Shown here: one piece after another, positions 43,967 through 53,545 of the stretch
How positions within the stretch are numbered: position 1 is the stretch's first letter
Layout: each line of letters begins with the position of its first letter
Assembly: GCA_004552445.1 (NCBI GenBank)
Contig: SFOJ01000005.1
Coordinates: forward strand, 1-64,000
DNA: 64,000 nt
Source of the DNA: Mollicutes bacterium
GTDB lineage: Bacteria; Bacillota_I; Bacilli_A; RF39; UBA660
Direction of reading: 5' to 3'
Position numbers and translations under genes: made by a program
The notes under the pieces: generated by a model
Told to the model about the DNA's origin: nothing
Seen by the model: the letters and a program-made list of their open reading frames with translations, nothing else
Database searches by the model: none

Positions 43967-44416
43967 TTATACTTTAAATTTTAAATCATATATTACTTCT
44001 AAAAATTCTTCTAAATAATAGATATAATCTTTTTCTAAAGTTGCTTTTAGAAGTGTTACTAGTATTGAACCTGATTTATATGAAAAATTAAATTTTGTAG
44101 AAATTTTAGTTGATTCAATAAATAGTTTTTCTACACTAATTGTTTCATAAATTTCTTTTTTAAGTTTTAAAAGTACTTTTAAATTATCATTTTCTAGTAT
44201 TTTTACACCAGTAATAATTAAAAGTTTCTCTAAGTATTTTTCATGAGCATAAAGTTCTAGTTCATGATTAGTCATACCAAATCTATCTCTTATTTCTGAT
44301 AGAACTTCTTTTAGTTCTTTTTTATTTGTTATACCATTTATTTTTTTGTGAAGTTCTATTACTATTTCGCTTTCATCTGTATATTCTTCCCCAATGTGTG
44401 TTGCGACATCTATCAT
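43967..44416 (-). pseudogene. mfd: Detached C-terminal (D7) part of Mfd
   Basis: This 149-residue frame continues the Mfd sequence: IELHKKINGITNKKELKEVLSEIRDRFG matches the D7 domain of transcription-repair coupling factor, including the conserved DRFG. Its ATG overlaps the stop of the larger mfd frame by four bases (ATGA). In an intact Mfd about 25-30 more residues (the linker past the motor domain) should stand between the two; they are missing, and the reading frame differs. Either a true deletion or an assembly error split the gene. It could still be made as a separate peptide through stop-start coupling. Confidence 0.85.
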
Positions 44417-47055
44417 AGTTGGTTCTTTTTCTTCATCTTCTCAATAAATCCCGCTTGCTCTTTTCCTAGTATATCACCTGCACCTCTTATAGCTAAATCT
44501 CTCATTGATATTTTGTATCCACTGCCAAGTTCAGTGAATTCTTTTATTGCTTCTAGTCTTTTCAGAGCAGTTGAATTTAATACTTTTTCTTTTTTGTACA
44601 TAAGATATGCATATGCTATTTTATCTCCTCTACCGACTCTTCCTCTTATTTGATAAAGTTGGCTAAGTCCAAATCTATCACTATCAATAACAATTATTGT
44701 GTTAGCATTTGGTATATCTATTCCATTTTCTATGATAGTTGTACTTACTAATACATCATATTCTTTGTTAGTAAAATCATATATAATATCTTGCATTTCA
44801 TTTTTAGTCATTTTTCCATGTGCATAGCAAATTCTAGCTTCTGGTATTAATCTTTTATATTTTGAAACTAATGTTTCCATATTGGTAATGTTATTATAAA
44901 GAATAAATGATTGGCCTTTTCTAGACATTTCTTTTAATATTGCTTCTCTAATAAGCATTTCATTGTATTCAATAACGTATGTTTGAACTGGATATCTATT
45001 TTTAGGTGCACTTTCTATTAAACTTAAGTCTCTTATACCTACTAATGACATTTGAAGTGATCTTGGAATTGGTGTTGCTGATACTGATAGTACATGTACG
45101 TTTGATTTTAATTTTTTGATTTTTTCTTTTTGTTCAACACCAAATCTATGTTCTTCGTCTATAACTAAAAGACCTAAATCTTTGTACTCAACATCAGAAC
45201 TAAGAAGTCTATGGGTACCAAATATTATATCTGTTTTACCTTCTTTTAATCTTTTTAATTTTTCTTGGACTTGTTTATTAGTAAAATGTCTATTAATTAA
45301 GTCAATATTTATTCCATGATTTTTAAATCTTTCAATAGCAGAATCATATTGTTGATGTGAAAGTAATGTTGTTGGACATAAATATGCTACTTGTTTACCA
45401 TTTTCTACTGTTTTAAACATTGCTCTAAAAATTACTTCTGTTTTACCATAACCAACATCCCCGCAAAGAAGTCTTTCCATTGGTCGTGGTTTTTCTAAAT
45501 CTCTCTTAATATCATTTGCCGCTTTTAATTGATCTACAGTTTCTTCATATTCAAACTCTGATTCAAATATTTCTTGTTCTTCATCATCCTTTTTGAATGG
45601 TTCAATTGTTGCTTTATTTCTCTCTTGATATATTTTTAAAAGTTCTCCTGTAATACTTTTAATTCTTTCTTTAATCCTAAGTTTTGTTTTTGTCCATTCA
45701 ACACTATTAAGTTTGTTTATAATTGGTTTTGCACCTTCTTTAGCTGAATATTTATATAGTTTAGAAATGTCTTCTACTGGCATATAAAGTTTATCATTAC
45801 CCTTATACTGAATTAAAAGGTAATCTTTTTTTAATCCTTTTTTTTCAATTGTTGTTATACCCATATAGATACCAATTCCTGATTTTCTATGTACTACATA
45901 ATCTCCTGGCTTTATAGCGTCAATTGACATTATTTTTGTTCCAAACGATTTATCATGTGTCAATTCTTGTTTATTTTTACGTCCATATAGGTCAAATTCT
46001 GAAAAATAATAATTATTTTTATACACAAAACCATGATTTAATGTGTTATTCACTATTTTTATATTTTTATCTATTTTTTTGATTTCTTTTGTTAATAATT
46101 TGTTAGTAGTATACAAAATACCATTATATTTTTCTATTGCTTCTATGAATGCTTCTTTATTATTTTCATAGTTAGCTATAGATTTTGCCTCTATGTATAT
46201 ATCACTATTCTTATTATTGATTGTATCTAAGAAAATATCTTCTTTTTTTGTTAAATCTTTTACTTTATAGACAGAATTTTCTATTTCTAAATATTTTAAT
46301 TGTGGCTGAATCATCTTTTCTTGATTTAAAAGTTGATTATAATTACTAAAGATGACTATCCCATCTCCAATATACTCTCTTATTGACGAAGTATTATCCC
46401 CAAAGTCATCTTTTATAGATTGAATTTCTACATTATCTAATTCATCAATAGATTTTTGAGTTACTACTTCGAAATGTTTAATTTTTTCTATCTCATTATC
46501 AAAAAATTCTATTCTAATTGGATTTTCTTCATTTATTGGGTAAATATCTACTACAAATCCTCTAACTGAGTAGTCTGATGTATCATATACCATACTTTCT
46601 CTTTTGTAACCTATTTCATTTAATTTTTTTATTAAATCATCCCTATTAATCTTTGTGCCTTTTGATAATTTTATTTTATTTTTTATAAATATCTCTTTAT
46701 TAGGTAATTTTTTTATTAAACTATTTAGATGTACTATTACTATTTTTGCTTTATCATAATTAAACTTATTTAAAATATTTACACGCATAAATAGTAGTTC
46801 TGGTGAACTTGCGATTGCTGTTTTAGTCATTATATCGTCTTCTGGGAATAGATATACTTCGTCTAGATAATTTTTGAGTTCATTATATACTTCAGTTGCT
46901 TCATTTAAAGTAGGAAGTACTAATAATAAATTTTTATTATACGTTAAAAAGATATATAACAATAATTGGTTATATATTTCATTTTTAGTAATTGATATCT
47001 TTTTAGTTTTATCAATATTAAAATCAAATAGTTCTTTATGTAGATTATTACTCAT
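44413..47055 (-). CDS. mfd: Transcription-repair coupling factor Mfd, lacking its C-terminal domain
   Basis: The 880-residue frame holds most of Mfd, which removes stalled RNA polymerase and recruits UvrABC. The UvrB-like front part, the RNA polymerase-interaction domain (VVHRKSGIGIYMGI), Walker A GDVGYGKTEV, DEEH box and helicase motifs VSTTIIENGIDIPN and QIRGRVGRG are intact. After RGAGDILGKEQAGFI the frame shifts and ends in MKKKNQL instead of continuing into D7, which lies in the next frame. The ATG at 47055 is preferred to 47067 on spacing from a weak GGT site. It follows pth, as in B. subtilis. Confidence 0.93.
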   Translation of the reverse strand: MSNNLHKELFDFNIDKTKKISITKNEIYNQLLLYIFLTYNKNLLLVLPTLNEATEVYNELKNYLDEVYLFPEDDIMTKTAIASSPELLFMRVNILNKFNYDKAKIVIVHLNSLIKKLPNKEIFIKNKIKLSKGTKINRDDLIKKLNEIGYKRESMVYDTSDYSVRGFVVDIYPINEENPIRIEFFDNEIEKIKHFEVVTQKSIDELDNVEIQSIKDDFGDNTSSIREYIGDGIVIFSNYNQLLNQEKMIQPQLKYLEIENSVYKVKDLTKKEDIFLDTINNKNSDIYIEAKSIANYENNKEAFIEAIEKYNGILYTTNKLLTKEIKKIDKNIKIVNNTLNHGFVYKNNYYFSEFDLYGRKNKQELTHDKSFGTKIMSIDAIKPGDYVVHRKSGIGIYMGITTIEKKGLKKDYLLIQYKGNDKLYMPVEDISKLYKYSAKEGAKPIINKLNSVEWTKTKLRIKERIKSITGELLKIYQERNKATIEPFKKDDEEQEIFESEFEYEETVDQLKAANDIKRDLEKPRPMERLLCGDVGYGKTEVIFRAMFKTVENGKQVAYLCPTTLLSHQQYDSAIERFKNHGINIDLINRHFTNKQVQEKLKRLKEGKTDIIFGTHRLLSSDVEYKDLGLLVIDEEHRFGVEQKEKIKKLKSNVHVLSVSATPIPRSLQMSLVGIRDLSLIESAPKNRYPVQTYVIEYNEMLIREAILKEMSRKGQSFILYNNITNMETLVSKYKRLIPEARICYAHGKMTKNEMQDIIYDFTNKEYDVLVSTTIIENGIDIPNANTIIVIDSDRFGLSQLYQIRGRVGRGDKIAYAYLMYKKEKVLNSTALKRLEAIKEFTELGSGYKISMRDLAIRGAGDILGKEQAGFIEKMKKKNQL

Positions 47056-47611
47056 TTTTATTACCATTATATTTTTTCATTAGTTCATCAATATTATTAT
47101 TTGAAAAGTCATTTATTACGTTAGAAATTTGTGGAAAAATAGACTCTATCTTCTTTTCTTCTTCAGGAGTAAATTTACCTAAAACATAGTCTATTAGTGG
47201 TATTTCATTTTTAGATATTCCTATTCTAATTCTTTGAATATTCTCAGTTTTTAGATTATCTATTATATTTCGAATACCATTGTGCCCACCTGCACTTCCA
47301 CCTCTTCTAATTTTAAATGTTCCAACTTCGAAGTCTATATCATCATAAATAATTAATATATCTTCAATGTCAATATTGTAAAAATTTACTATTTCACGTA
47401 CTGACTCTCCCGATAAGTTCATATATGTTTGTGGTTTTAATAGAATCATTTTTTCATTGTTAACAACTTGTTCACAATATAAACCTTTAAATTTAGATTT
47501 AAAAGAAAGATTATTTTTTTTAGCATAATAATCTATAGCTCTAAATCCACAATTATGTCTTGTTTTTTCATACTTTTTTTCTGGGTTCCCGAGTCCTACG
47601 ATTAGTTTCAT
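47048..47611 (-). CDS. pth: Peptidyl-tRNA hydrolase
   Basis: Pth frees tRNA from peptidyl-tRNA dropped by ribosomes. The 187-residue protein has VGLGNPEKKYEKTRHNCGF (4-22), with His19 as the catalytic base, and the later KPQTYMNLSG and DDIDFEVG motifs. It precedes mfd, as in B. subtilis (spoVC). It overlaps the mfd frame start slightly and lies one base after rsmI, so the group is one operon. Confidence 0.96.
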   Translation of the reverse strand: MKLIVGLGNPEKKYEKTRHNCGFRAIDYYAKKNNLSFKSKFKGLYCEQVVNNEKMILLKPQTYMNLSGESVREIVNFYNIDIEDILIIYDDIDFEVGTFKIRRGGSAGGHNGIRNIIDNLKTENIQRIRIGISKNEIPLIDYVLGKFTPEEEKKIESIFPQISNVINDFSNNNIDELMKKYNGNKNE

Positions 47612-48448
47612 TTAATCCTCCTTATATTCATTATAAAGTTTATTTTTACTAACATTATATCTATCTGATACTTCTTTAATAGCATCCCTTTTGGAATAAC
47701 CTTTTTCAAGAAGATTGTTAATTATTTCTTGATAGTTTATTTGTTTATCTTCTTCTTTATAACCTTCCACTACAATTACTATTTCTCCTTTTATTTTATC
47801 ACAAATTTTTAAAATATTACTAATGTTATCTCTTATAACTTCTTCATATAATTTAGATATTTCTCTTACAATTGCGATTTTTCTATCACCTAGAACATCT
47901 TTTATTAATTCTAAAGAATTCTTTATTCTATGTGGTGCTTCATAAAATATTAATGTTTGTTTTATTTCTTTTAAATCTATTAGTTCTTTTCTAGCAAGTG
48001 TTTGCTTACTATTTAAAAATCCATAGAAAAGAAATCTTTCATTACTTATTCCAGACATATTAATAGCTGGTAAAAGTGCATTTGGCCCTGGAAGTGCTAT
48101 AACTGTTATACCTTGTTTTATAGCTTCATCAACGATTACATTTCCTGGATCGCTTATAAGAGGTGTCCCCCTATCTGTTACGTATCCAATATTTTTTCCT
48201 TCTTTTAATATATTTACTATTTTTTCTTTATGCATCATTTCAGTATATTTATGGCATGATTCAACTTTTTTTTGTATATTTAAGTGTTTTAAAAGATTTA
48301 AAGTTTCTCTTGTATCCTCTGCATAAACTATATCAACTTCTTTAAGTGTATTTATTGCTCTAAATGTTATATCTTCTAAGTTACCGATTGGTGTTGGTAT
48401 TAAATATAACTTTCCATATGGACTTTTGTCGTAACTTTTTTGTATCAT
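47612..48448 (-). CDS. rsmI: 16S rRNA 2'-O-ribose methyltransferase RsmI
   Basis: The 278-residue tetrapyrrole-methylase-fold enzyme methylates C1402 of 16S rRNA. YLIPTPIGNLEDITFRA at the N terminus, AEDTRET and ISDPGNVIV bind SAM. The ATG at 48448 follows AAGTGATAAAAA; an upstream TTG at 48466 is less likely. The gene overlaps none but sits right after trmN6 (about 8 bases), as in B. subtilis yabB-yazA-yabC, with yazA missing. Confidence 0.95.
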   Translation of the reverse strand: MIQKSYDKSPYGKLYLIPTPIGNLEDITFRAINTLKEVDIVYAEDTRETLNLLKHLNIQKKVESCHKYTEMMHKEKIVNILKEGKNIGYVTDRGTPLISDPGNVIVDEAIKQGITVIALPGPNALLPAINMSGISNERFLFYGFLNSKQTLARKELIDLKEIKQTLIFYEAPHRIKNSLELIKDVLGDRKIAIVREISKLYEEVIRDNISNILKICDKIKGEIVIVVEGYKEEDKQINYQEIINNLLEKGYSKRDAIKEVSDRYNVSKNKLYNEYKED

Positions 48449-48455
48449 TTTTTTA

Positions 48456-49193
48456 TCACTTCCCAAACATTTCTAATACCTCTTTAGTATAGCTATTATC
48501 ATCATTATGAATATATAATGGAGGTAATATTTTTAAACCCTTCTTACCATTTTTTCTTCCATCTATTAATACTAAATTAGATTCAGTATTAATCTTTGGA
48601 TAAATTAACCTCATACGTTTTGGTTCTATATTATGTTTTCTCATTAATTCTATAATTTCAATTAACCTATCAGTTCTATGCACTAGTACAAGTGATCCTT
48701 CATTTTTTAGCAGTGATTTACTTATCAGCATTACATCTTCTAGTTCCATTTCTATTTCATGTCTTGCGATAGATTTTACTATATTTTCATTAATAATACT
48801 ATCTTCTTTTTTCTTAAAGTATGGTGGATTACATGTTATTATATCAAATGTTTCGGTATTAAATATTTTTTTTAAATTTTTTATATTATTATTTATAAGT
48901 ACTATTTGATTATCAAGTTTATTTATTTTTATTGTTTCTTTTGCCAAATTGTATACTTCTTTTTGAAGTTCAACTGCATAAATTTTAGCATCAGTTTTTG
49001 TTGATAAGATAAGAGGTATTGGTGCATTTCCTGTACACATATCTAGTATCATTTTTGTTTTTTTTGTTATATCCACAAAATTAGGAAGTAAAACTGAATC
49101 CAAACTAAAATTAAAATAGTCTTTATCTTGAACTATTTTAATATTTTTAAAATATACTAAATCATTAATTTCTATTTTTCCCACATTTACCAC
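48456..49193 (-). CDS. trmN6: tRNA1(Val) adenine N6-methyltransferase (TrmN6/YabB)
   Basis: A 245-residue Rossmann-fold methyltransferase. ILDMCTGNAPIPLIL binds SAM, and the CNPPYF motif (NPPY) marks an amino-group methyltransferase. It modifies A37 of tRNA1-Val in relatives. Its start lies within the last codons of the ricT gene (overlap 29 bases), typical of this compact block. The symbol follows family membership. Confidence 0.9.
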   Translation of the reverse strand: MVNVGKIEINDLVYFKNIKIVQDKDYFNFSLDSVLLPNFVDITKKTKMILDMCTGNAPIPLILSTKTDAKIYAVELQKEVYNLAKETIKINKLDNQIVLINNNIKNLKKIFNTETFDIITCNPPYFKKKEDSIINENIVKSIARHEIEMELEDVMLISKSLLKNEGSLVLVHRTDRLIEIIELMRKHNIEPKRMRLIYPKINTESNLVLIDGRKNGKKGLKILPPLYIHNDDNSYTKEVLEMFGK

Positions 49194-49971
49194 TACATTT
49201 CAATGGAACAAATATTTCTTCTTTTGTTCCTGATTCGGTTAATATTGTATACTTTCTATTTGGAATGTCAACACTTATAACAGTTACATCTTCATTGTTA
49301 TGTTTTATTATTTCTCCAACTTCTGGCAAATCTTCTCTAAACTCAGTATATAAATCATCTTCATATTTCAAGCAACATAAAAGTCTTCCACATAATCCAT
49401 TAATTTTATTTGGATTTAAAGATAAATTTTGATTTTTTACTTGTGCTATTCCTACTGAATCAAGGTCTTTTAAAAAACTTGAACAGCATAATTTTCTTCC
49501 ACATTGTCCAATTCCTGAGATTTCTTTTGCTTTGTCTCTTACACCTACCTGTCTTAGTTCTATACGAGTTTTATATATTGATGCTAACGATTTTGCAAGT
49601 TCTCTAAAATCAACTCTATTATCTGCTAAAAATTGAAATATTAATTGTTTTCTATCAAATGTGAAATATGCATCTAGAAACTTCATTTCTAGTGATAATT
49701 TTTCTGCTAATTCTTGAGCTTTCTCAAGTGCTTTTTTTGCATCTTTTATATTTGTTTCGTTCTGTTTTATTTCCTTATTCTTTGCAATTTGTACAACTTT
49801 TGTATGCTCTTTTCCATCGTTTAATTCTCCAAGAAGTACACAGACTTTTCCAAATTGAAGTCCTCTTTCTGTTTCAACTATTACATAGTCTTCACAATTT
49901 ACTTCAATATCGTTATCAAAAAAAGTATATTGTTTTCCACCTGATTTAAATTCTACTCCTACACATTTCAT
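49165..49971 (-). CDS. ricT: PSP1-domain protein RicT (YaaT)
   Basis: The 268-residue PSP1-family protein is part of the RicAFT complex, which holds Fe-S clusters and promotes RNase Y cleavage and phosphorelay steps needed for sporulation and competence in B. subtilis. Conserved Cys residues in GQCGRKLCCSSF and GLCGRLLCC are probable Fe-S ligands. Its ATG overlaps the holB stop by four bases. Confidence 0.93.
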   Translation of the reverse strand: MKCVGVEFKSGGKQYTFFDNDIEVNCEDYVIVETERGLQFGKVCVLLGELNDGKEHTKVVQIAKNKEIKQNETNIKDAKKALEKAQELAEKLSLEMKFLDAYFTFDRKQLIFQFLADNRVDFRELAKSLASIYKTRIELRQVGVRDKAKEISGIGQCGRKLCCSSFLKDLDSVGIAQVKNQNLSLNPNKINGLCGRLLCCLKYEDDLYTEFREDLPEVGEIIKHNNEDVTVISVDIPNRKYTILTESGTKEEIFVPLKCSGKCGKNRN

Positions 49972-50768
49972 ATATTACATCTCCACATTTCTATAATGAA
50001 TCTATCAATACTAAGATTTTTATTTAAATAATTTTGCATTAAATTAATTGTATTGTCAATTATTAACATTTTATTTAAAATACTAGTTAAATTATTATTT
50101 TCTAATATTTTTTTATTTAAAAAATCATCGTTTTTTTCTTCTATTATTGATTTTAATACTTTATGGTATTCATTCATCATTGTTTTTAAAATTTGAACGA
50201 ATTTGTCTCTATCGGTTATTATATTATACATTTTATAATTTTTTGCAATAGTTTTTGGTCCGTTTTCTTCAATAGAATCAATTAAATTATTTGCTATTTC
50301 TTCAATTTCATCTGATAATTCAAGTTTATCGGTAGATGATGTTAAAAATATTTTTTGACATCTGCTTACTATTGTTGGTTTAACTGCATCAATATTATTT
50401 GAAATTAAAATTGCATAAATTCCCTCTTTAGGTTCTTCCAATGTCTTTAATATTGCATTAAATACAGTATCAGATAAATATTCTGTTTTATCTATAATAT
50501 ATACCTTTTTGTTATTAAATTGAGAAGTTGTTGATAACTTATTTAATAAATCTTTTATCACATCTTTAGTTATATTTACTTCATCTTGCTTTAATATATA
50601 TACATCTGGATTATCCTTTAAATTATCAATATTATTGTTAAATATATATTTTTGTAAGACCTCGTTTATTTCATTTTGAACATCATCAAAAAGAACATTT
50701 CCTATTAGAAATGCTTGTGTTAATTTATCTACTTCATTAAGTTTTTCAAAATACTCTACTATGTTCAA
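49968..50768 (-). CDS. holB: DNA polymerase III delta-prime subunit
   Basis: A 266-residue clamp-loader subunit of the delta-prime type. The DKTEYLSDTVFNAILKTLEEPKEG motif near the middle (where other loaders have Walker B/sensor 1) and SRCQKIF (sensor) fix the family; the P-loop is degenerate (LIGNVLFDD), as expected for the non-ATPase delta-prime. It follows bofA and precedes ricT. tmk, darA and yaaR, usually upstream in B. subtilis, are not present here. Confidence 0.92.
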   Translation of the reverse strand: MNIVEYFEKLNEVDKLTQAFLIGNVLFDDVQNEINEVLQKYIFNNNIDNLKDNPDVYILKQDEVNITKDVIKDLLNKLSTTSQFNNKKVYIIDKTEYLSDTVFNAILKTLEEPKEGIYAILISNNIDAVKPTIVSRCQKIFLTSSTDKLELSDEIEEIANNLIDSIEENGPKTIAKNYKMYNIITDRDKFVQILKTMMNEYHKVLKSIIEEKNDDFLNKKILENNNLTSILNKMLIIDNTINLMQNYLNKNLSIDRFIIEMWRCNI

Positions 50769-50778
50769 TTATTACTCC

Positions 50779-50964
50779 TTAACAATAATACTTTAAATAT
50801 ATTAATGATAAAATTGCTAAAAAACCAAAAAATGTCACAAGTATTATTGTATACATATTTATTGGTATTATTTTTCCTACTTTACTTATGAAAATATTTA
50901 TTGTGTATAAAAGACACAATGCATATACAATTTTTTTTATTATAAATATAATCATATTATCCAT
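50779..50964 (-). CDS. bofA: Pro-sigma-K processing inhibitor BofA-like
   Basis: A 61-residue membrane protein with two hydrophobic segments and the BofA pattern: NIFISKVGKIIPINMYTIILV (Gly and Pro-Ile-Asn between helices) then a Gly-poor second helix. BofA holds the SpoIVFB protease inactive until engulfment, delaying sigma-K. Its place right after recR is the same as in B. subtilis. It begins 5 bases after the recR stop. It is about a quarter shorter than B. subtilis BofA. Confidence 0.85.
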   Translation of the reverse strand: MDNMIIFIIKKIVYALCLLYTINIFISKVGKIIPINMYTIILVTFFGFLAILSLIYLKYYC

Positions 50965-50969
50965 AAATT

Positions 50970-51584
50970 TTATGATTTATTTTTATTTGATATTACTTTT
51001 CTATCATCCCATGCTTTGGATATCATTATTGGATCTAAATATTCAATATCAGATCCCATTGGTATTCCATATGATAATCTTGATACTTTTACATCATATT
51101 TTTCTAATACTTTTTGAATATATAAAGAAGTCACTTCACCTTCTATCGATGGATTTAGGGCAATTATTATTTCTTTTATACCATTTGTTATTCTATTATT
51201 TAATAAACTGTATAAGTTTAAATCTTCAGGATTTTTACCTTCAATTGGTGATATTACTCCATTTAATACATGATATAATCCATTATATTTTTTTGTTTTT
51301 TCAATGAAAAATACATTTTTAGAATCTTCAACAATGCAAATTGTACTTCTATCACGATTACTATTTGAACATATATCGCATTCATCAGTGTCAGTTAGAC
51401 AACCACAAATTTCACAATATCTTATGTTTTTTTTAAAATCTATAAGAGCGTTTGCTAAATTTTCAACTTCTTCTGGTTCTTTATCACACAATGAATAAAC
51501 ATACCTTTCAGCTGTTTTTTCACCAACTCCTGGTAATAGTGTTAAATGATTTACTAAATCAGTGAAGATTCTTGGAAGTGCCAT
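50970..51584 (-). CDS. recR: Recombination protein RecR
   Basis: A 204-residue RecR that works with RecF and RecO to load RecA. The helix-hairpin-helix LTLLPGVGEKTAERY near the N terminus, the C4 zinc finger (CEICGCLTDTDECDIC) and a Toprim domain (TICIVEDSK, then IIALNPSIEGEVT) are in order. It lies two bases after ybaB, the canonical dnaX-ybaB-recR order. Confidence 0.97.
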   Translation of the reverse strand: MALPRIFTDLVNHLTLLPGVGEKTAERYVYSLCDKEPEEVENLANALIDFKKNIRYCEICGCLTDTDECDICSNSNRDRSTICIVEDSKNVFFIEKTKKYNGLYHVLNGVISPIEGKNPEDLNLYSLLNNRITNGIKEIIIALNPSIEGEVTSLYIQKVLEKYDVKVSRLSYGIPMGSDIEYLDPIMISKAWDDRKVISNKNKS

Positions 51585-51586
51585 TA

Positions 51587-51880
51587 TTAAAGTATTCCTC
51601 CAAGTCCATTAGTATATTTTCCTAATTTTTTTTCTTTTTCTTTTTTTATTTGATTTATAACATCGTTTACTGCAACATAAACAATATCTTCTAACATTTC
51701 TTTATCTTCTAATATGTTATCATTTTTTATTTGAATTTTAGTAATTGCATATGTACCAAGTCCTTCTACTAAAATATTCTCATTTTCATAAGTAAAAACT
51801 GTCTTTTCTATTTCTTTTGAAGTTCTTTCTATATCTCCTTGTAATTTTCTGGCTTGAGCCATAATACTTTGCATATTCAT
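51587..51880 (-). CDS. ybaB: YbaB/EbfC family nucleoid-associated protein
   Basis: A 97-residue YbaB/EbfC-type DNA-binding protein with the N-terminal MAQARKLQGDIERTSKEIEKT helix (preceded by MNMQSI) and the YTNGLGGIL tail close to the canonical GMNIPG(L/M) C terminus. It lies between dnaX and recR. Confidence 0.95.
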   Translation of the reverse strand: MNMQSIMAQARKLQGDIERTSKEIEKTVFTYENENILVEGLGTYAITKIQIKNDNILEDKEMLEDIVYVAVNDVINQIKKEKEKKLGKYTNGLGGIL

Positions 51881-51896
51881 ATTTTATCTTTCCTTT

Positions 51897-53501
51897 CTAA
51901 TCCTCATTATTTATAATACTATCACCAAATAAATTTTCAATAGTATTTTCTAATATTGTTGTTTTTTTTGATTTCTCATTTTGCTCATTTTCTTCGATGT
52001 ATTCATATTTTATTCCATTTTTTATGTTATAAATATACTCTTTTTTTATATCATTCCATTCATCAATATTCACGGCTACAATTGAGTATTTTTTTTCAAA
52101 TATTTGTTTTAAAAGTTTTTGAATTTCTATAATATTTTTATCAAATAAGACAACTTCAAAATCATTTTTAAAACTGAATAATACATTTTTTTCTGATACA
52201 ACTTCTGGTATTGCTTTTTGCATTAAATTTGCAACTGAATTATATTCTTTATTTGACAAAAATTCTTTAATATTTTCATACTCTTTTATGAATGAATTTT
52301 TAAGTGACTTATCAGCACCACAAAGTGAATTATTTATTTTTATTTCTTTTTCATTATCTTTTTTTGTTTCTTTATTTATTTCAATATTTTGGCTTATTTT
52401 CGCCGTTTTATTAACTTTTTCTATGTTTTTTTTGTCAAAAATCAAAGAAGCTTTTAATAAATATATTTCTACTAATACTTTTTGATTAGTAGTTTTTTTT
52501 AATTCATTTGAAAGTTTAAATAAAATGCTTGATAAATCTAAGAATTTTTCTAAATCAATTTTTGCAAAATTATTTAATTTTTGTTCATATTCTTTTGAAA
52601 AGTAATTATCAGAATTATTATATATAATTATATTTCTTATTATCGTTTGAAGTCTATTAGTTATGTTAATAAAATTTTTTCCTTCAGAAAATAATAAATC
52701 AACACTTTCTAAAATATTTTTAACATCATGTTCTGTTATTTCCTTTAATAATTCAAATATTTTATTTTCACTGACATCGCCTATTAAATTATATACATCG
52801 TCAGTATCAATATCAGTTTTATCCAGTGATATTAATTGATCAAGCATATTAATGGCATCTCTCATTCCGCCATCACTAAGTTGAGATATTAATTCAACCA
52901 CTTCAGGTTTAATTGTTTTATTTTCCTTATCTAATATGTAATTTAATCTATTTTCTATTTGATTTATAGTTAACTTTTTAAAGTCGAATTTTTGGCATCT
53001 AGAGATAACTGTCGCAGGTATTTTATTAAATTCTGTTGTTGCGAGAATAAATATTACATTTGATGGCGGTTCTTCTAGTGTTTTTAATAATGCATTAAAT
53101 GCACTTGTTGATAACATATGAACCTCATCAATTATATATACTTTATATTTTAAATGGTTTGGAACAAGTTTAACATTAGTTCTTATTTCTCTTATTTCAT
53201 CTACTCCATTGTTACTTGCAGCATCTATTTCAACTATATCAATTTCATCATCAAAATTCGATAAACAAACGCTACATTTTCCACACAAGTCTCCAGAATC
53301 ATTTTCAAGGCAATTTACGGCTTTTGAGAAGATTTTTGCAATACTAGTTTTTCCTGTACCTCTAGGGCCACTAAAGATGTATGCATGACCTATTTTGCCC
53401 GTTAAAATTGAATTTTTTAATATTTTAATAACAACTTCTTGTCCAACTACATCTGAAAATGTTTTTGGCCTATATTTTCTATACAATGATATGTAAGGCA
53501 T
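51897..53501 (-). CDS. dnaX: DNA polymerase III tau/gamma subunit
   Basis: A 534-residue clamp-loader ATPase. Walker A GPRGTGKTS (45-53), the four-Cys zinc module (CLENDSGDLCGKCSVC) and the SRC arginine finger (ISRCQKFDF) are intact. The C-terminal part (about 360-534) is Lys/Glu/Asn-rich and poorly conserved, as usual for tau. A programmed frameshift to make gamma, as in E. coli, is not evident. It is followed by ybaB. Confidence 0.97.
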   Translation of the reverse strand: MPYISLYRKYRPKTFSDVVGQEVVIKILKNSILTGKIGHAYIFSGPRGTGKTSIAKIFSKAVNCLENDSGDLCGKCSVCLSNFDDEIDIVEIDAASNNGVDEIREIRTNVKLVPNHLKYKVYIIDEVHMLSTSAFNALLKTLEEPPSNVIFILATTEFNKIPATVISRCQKFDFKKLTINQIENRLNYILDKENKTIKPEVVELISQLSDGGMRDAINMLDQLISLDKTDIDTDDVYNLIGDVSENKIFELLKEITEHDVKNILESVDLLFSEGKNFINITNRLQTIIRNIIIYNNSDNYFSKEYEQKLNNFAKIDLEKFLDLSSILFKLSNELKKTTNQKVLVEIYLLKASLIFDKKNIEKVNKTAKISQNIEINKETKKDNEKEIKINNSLCGADKSLKNSFIKEYENIKEFLSNKEYNSVANLMQKAIPEVVSEKNVLFSFKNDFEVVLFDKNIIEIQKLLKQIFEKKYSIVAVNIDEWNDIKKEYIYNIKNGIKYEYIEENEQNEKSKKTTILENTIENLFGDSIINNED

Positions 53502-53545
53502 AATAAACCTCCTCTAAATATTATATCAAAATATTTATATATTAT

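Noticed and set aside
44413..44416. Programmed frameshift as the reason for two mfd frames.
   Set aside because: No slippery heptamer was seen at the junction, and a stretch of the protein is missing too, so a simple frameshift would not rebuild Mfd.
50888..51307. A 139-codon plus-strand frame across bofA and recR.
   Set aside because: Antisense to recR and bofA, both firmly identified; composition (Leu, Ile, His) typical of a shadow.
51897..53501. DnaX programmed frameshift producing a gamma form.
   Set aside because: No A-rich slippery site followed by a stem-loop at the expected place was recognised.
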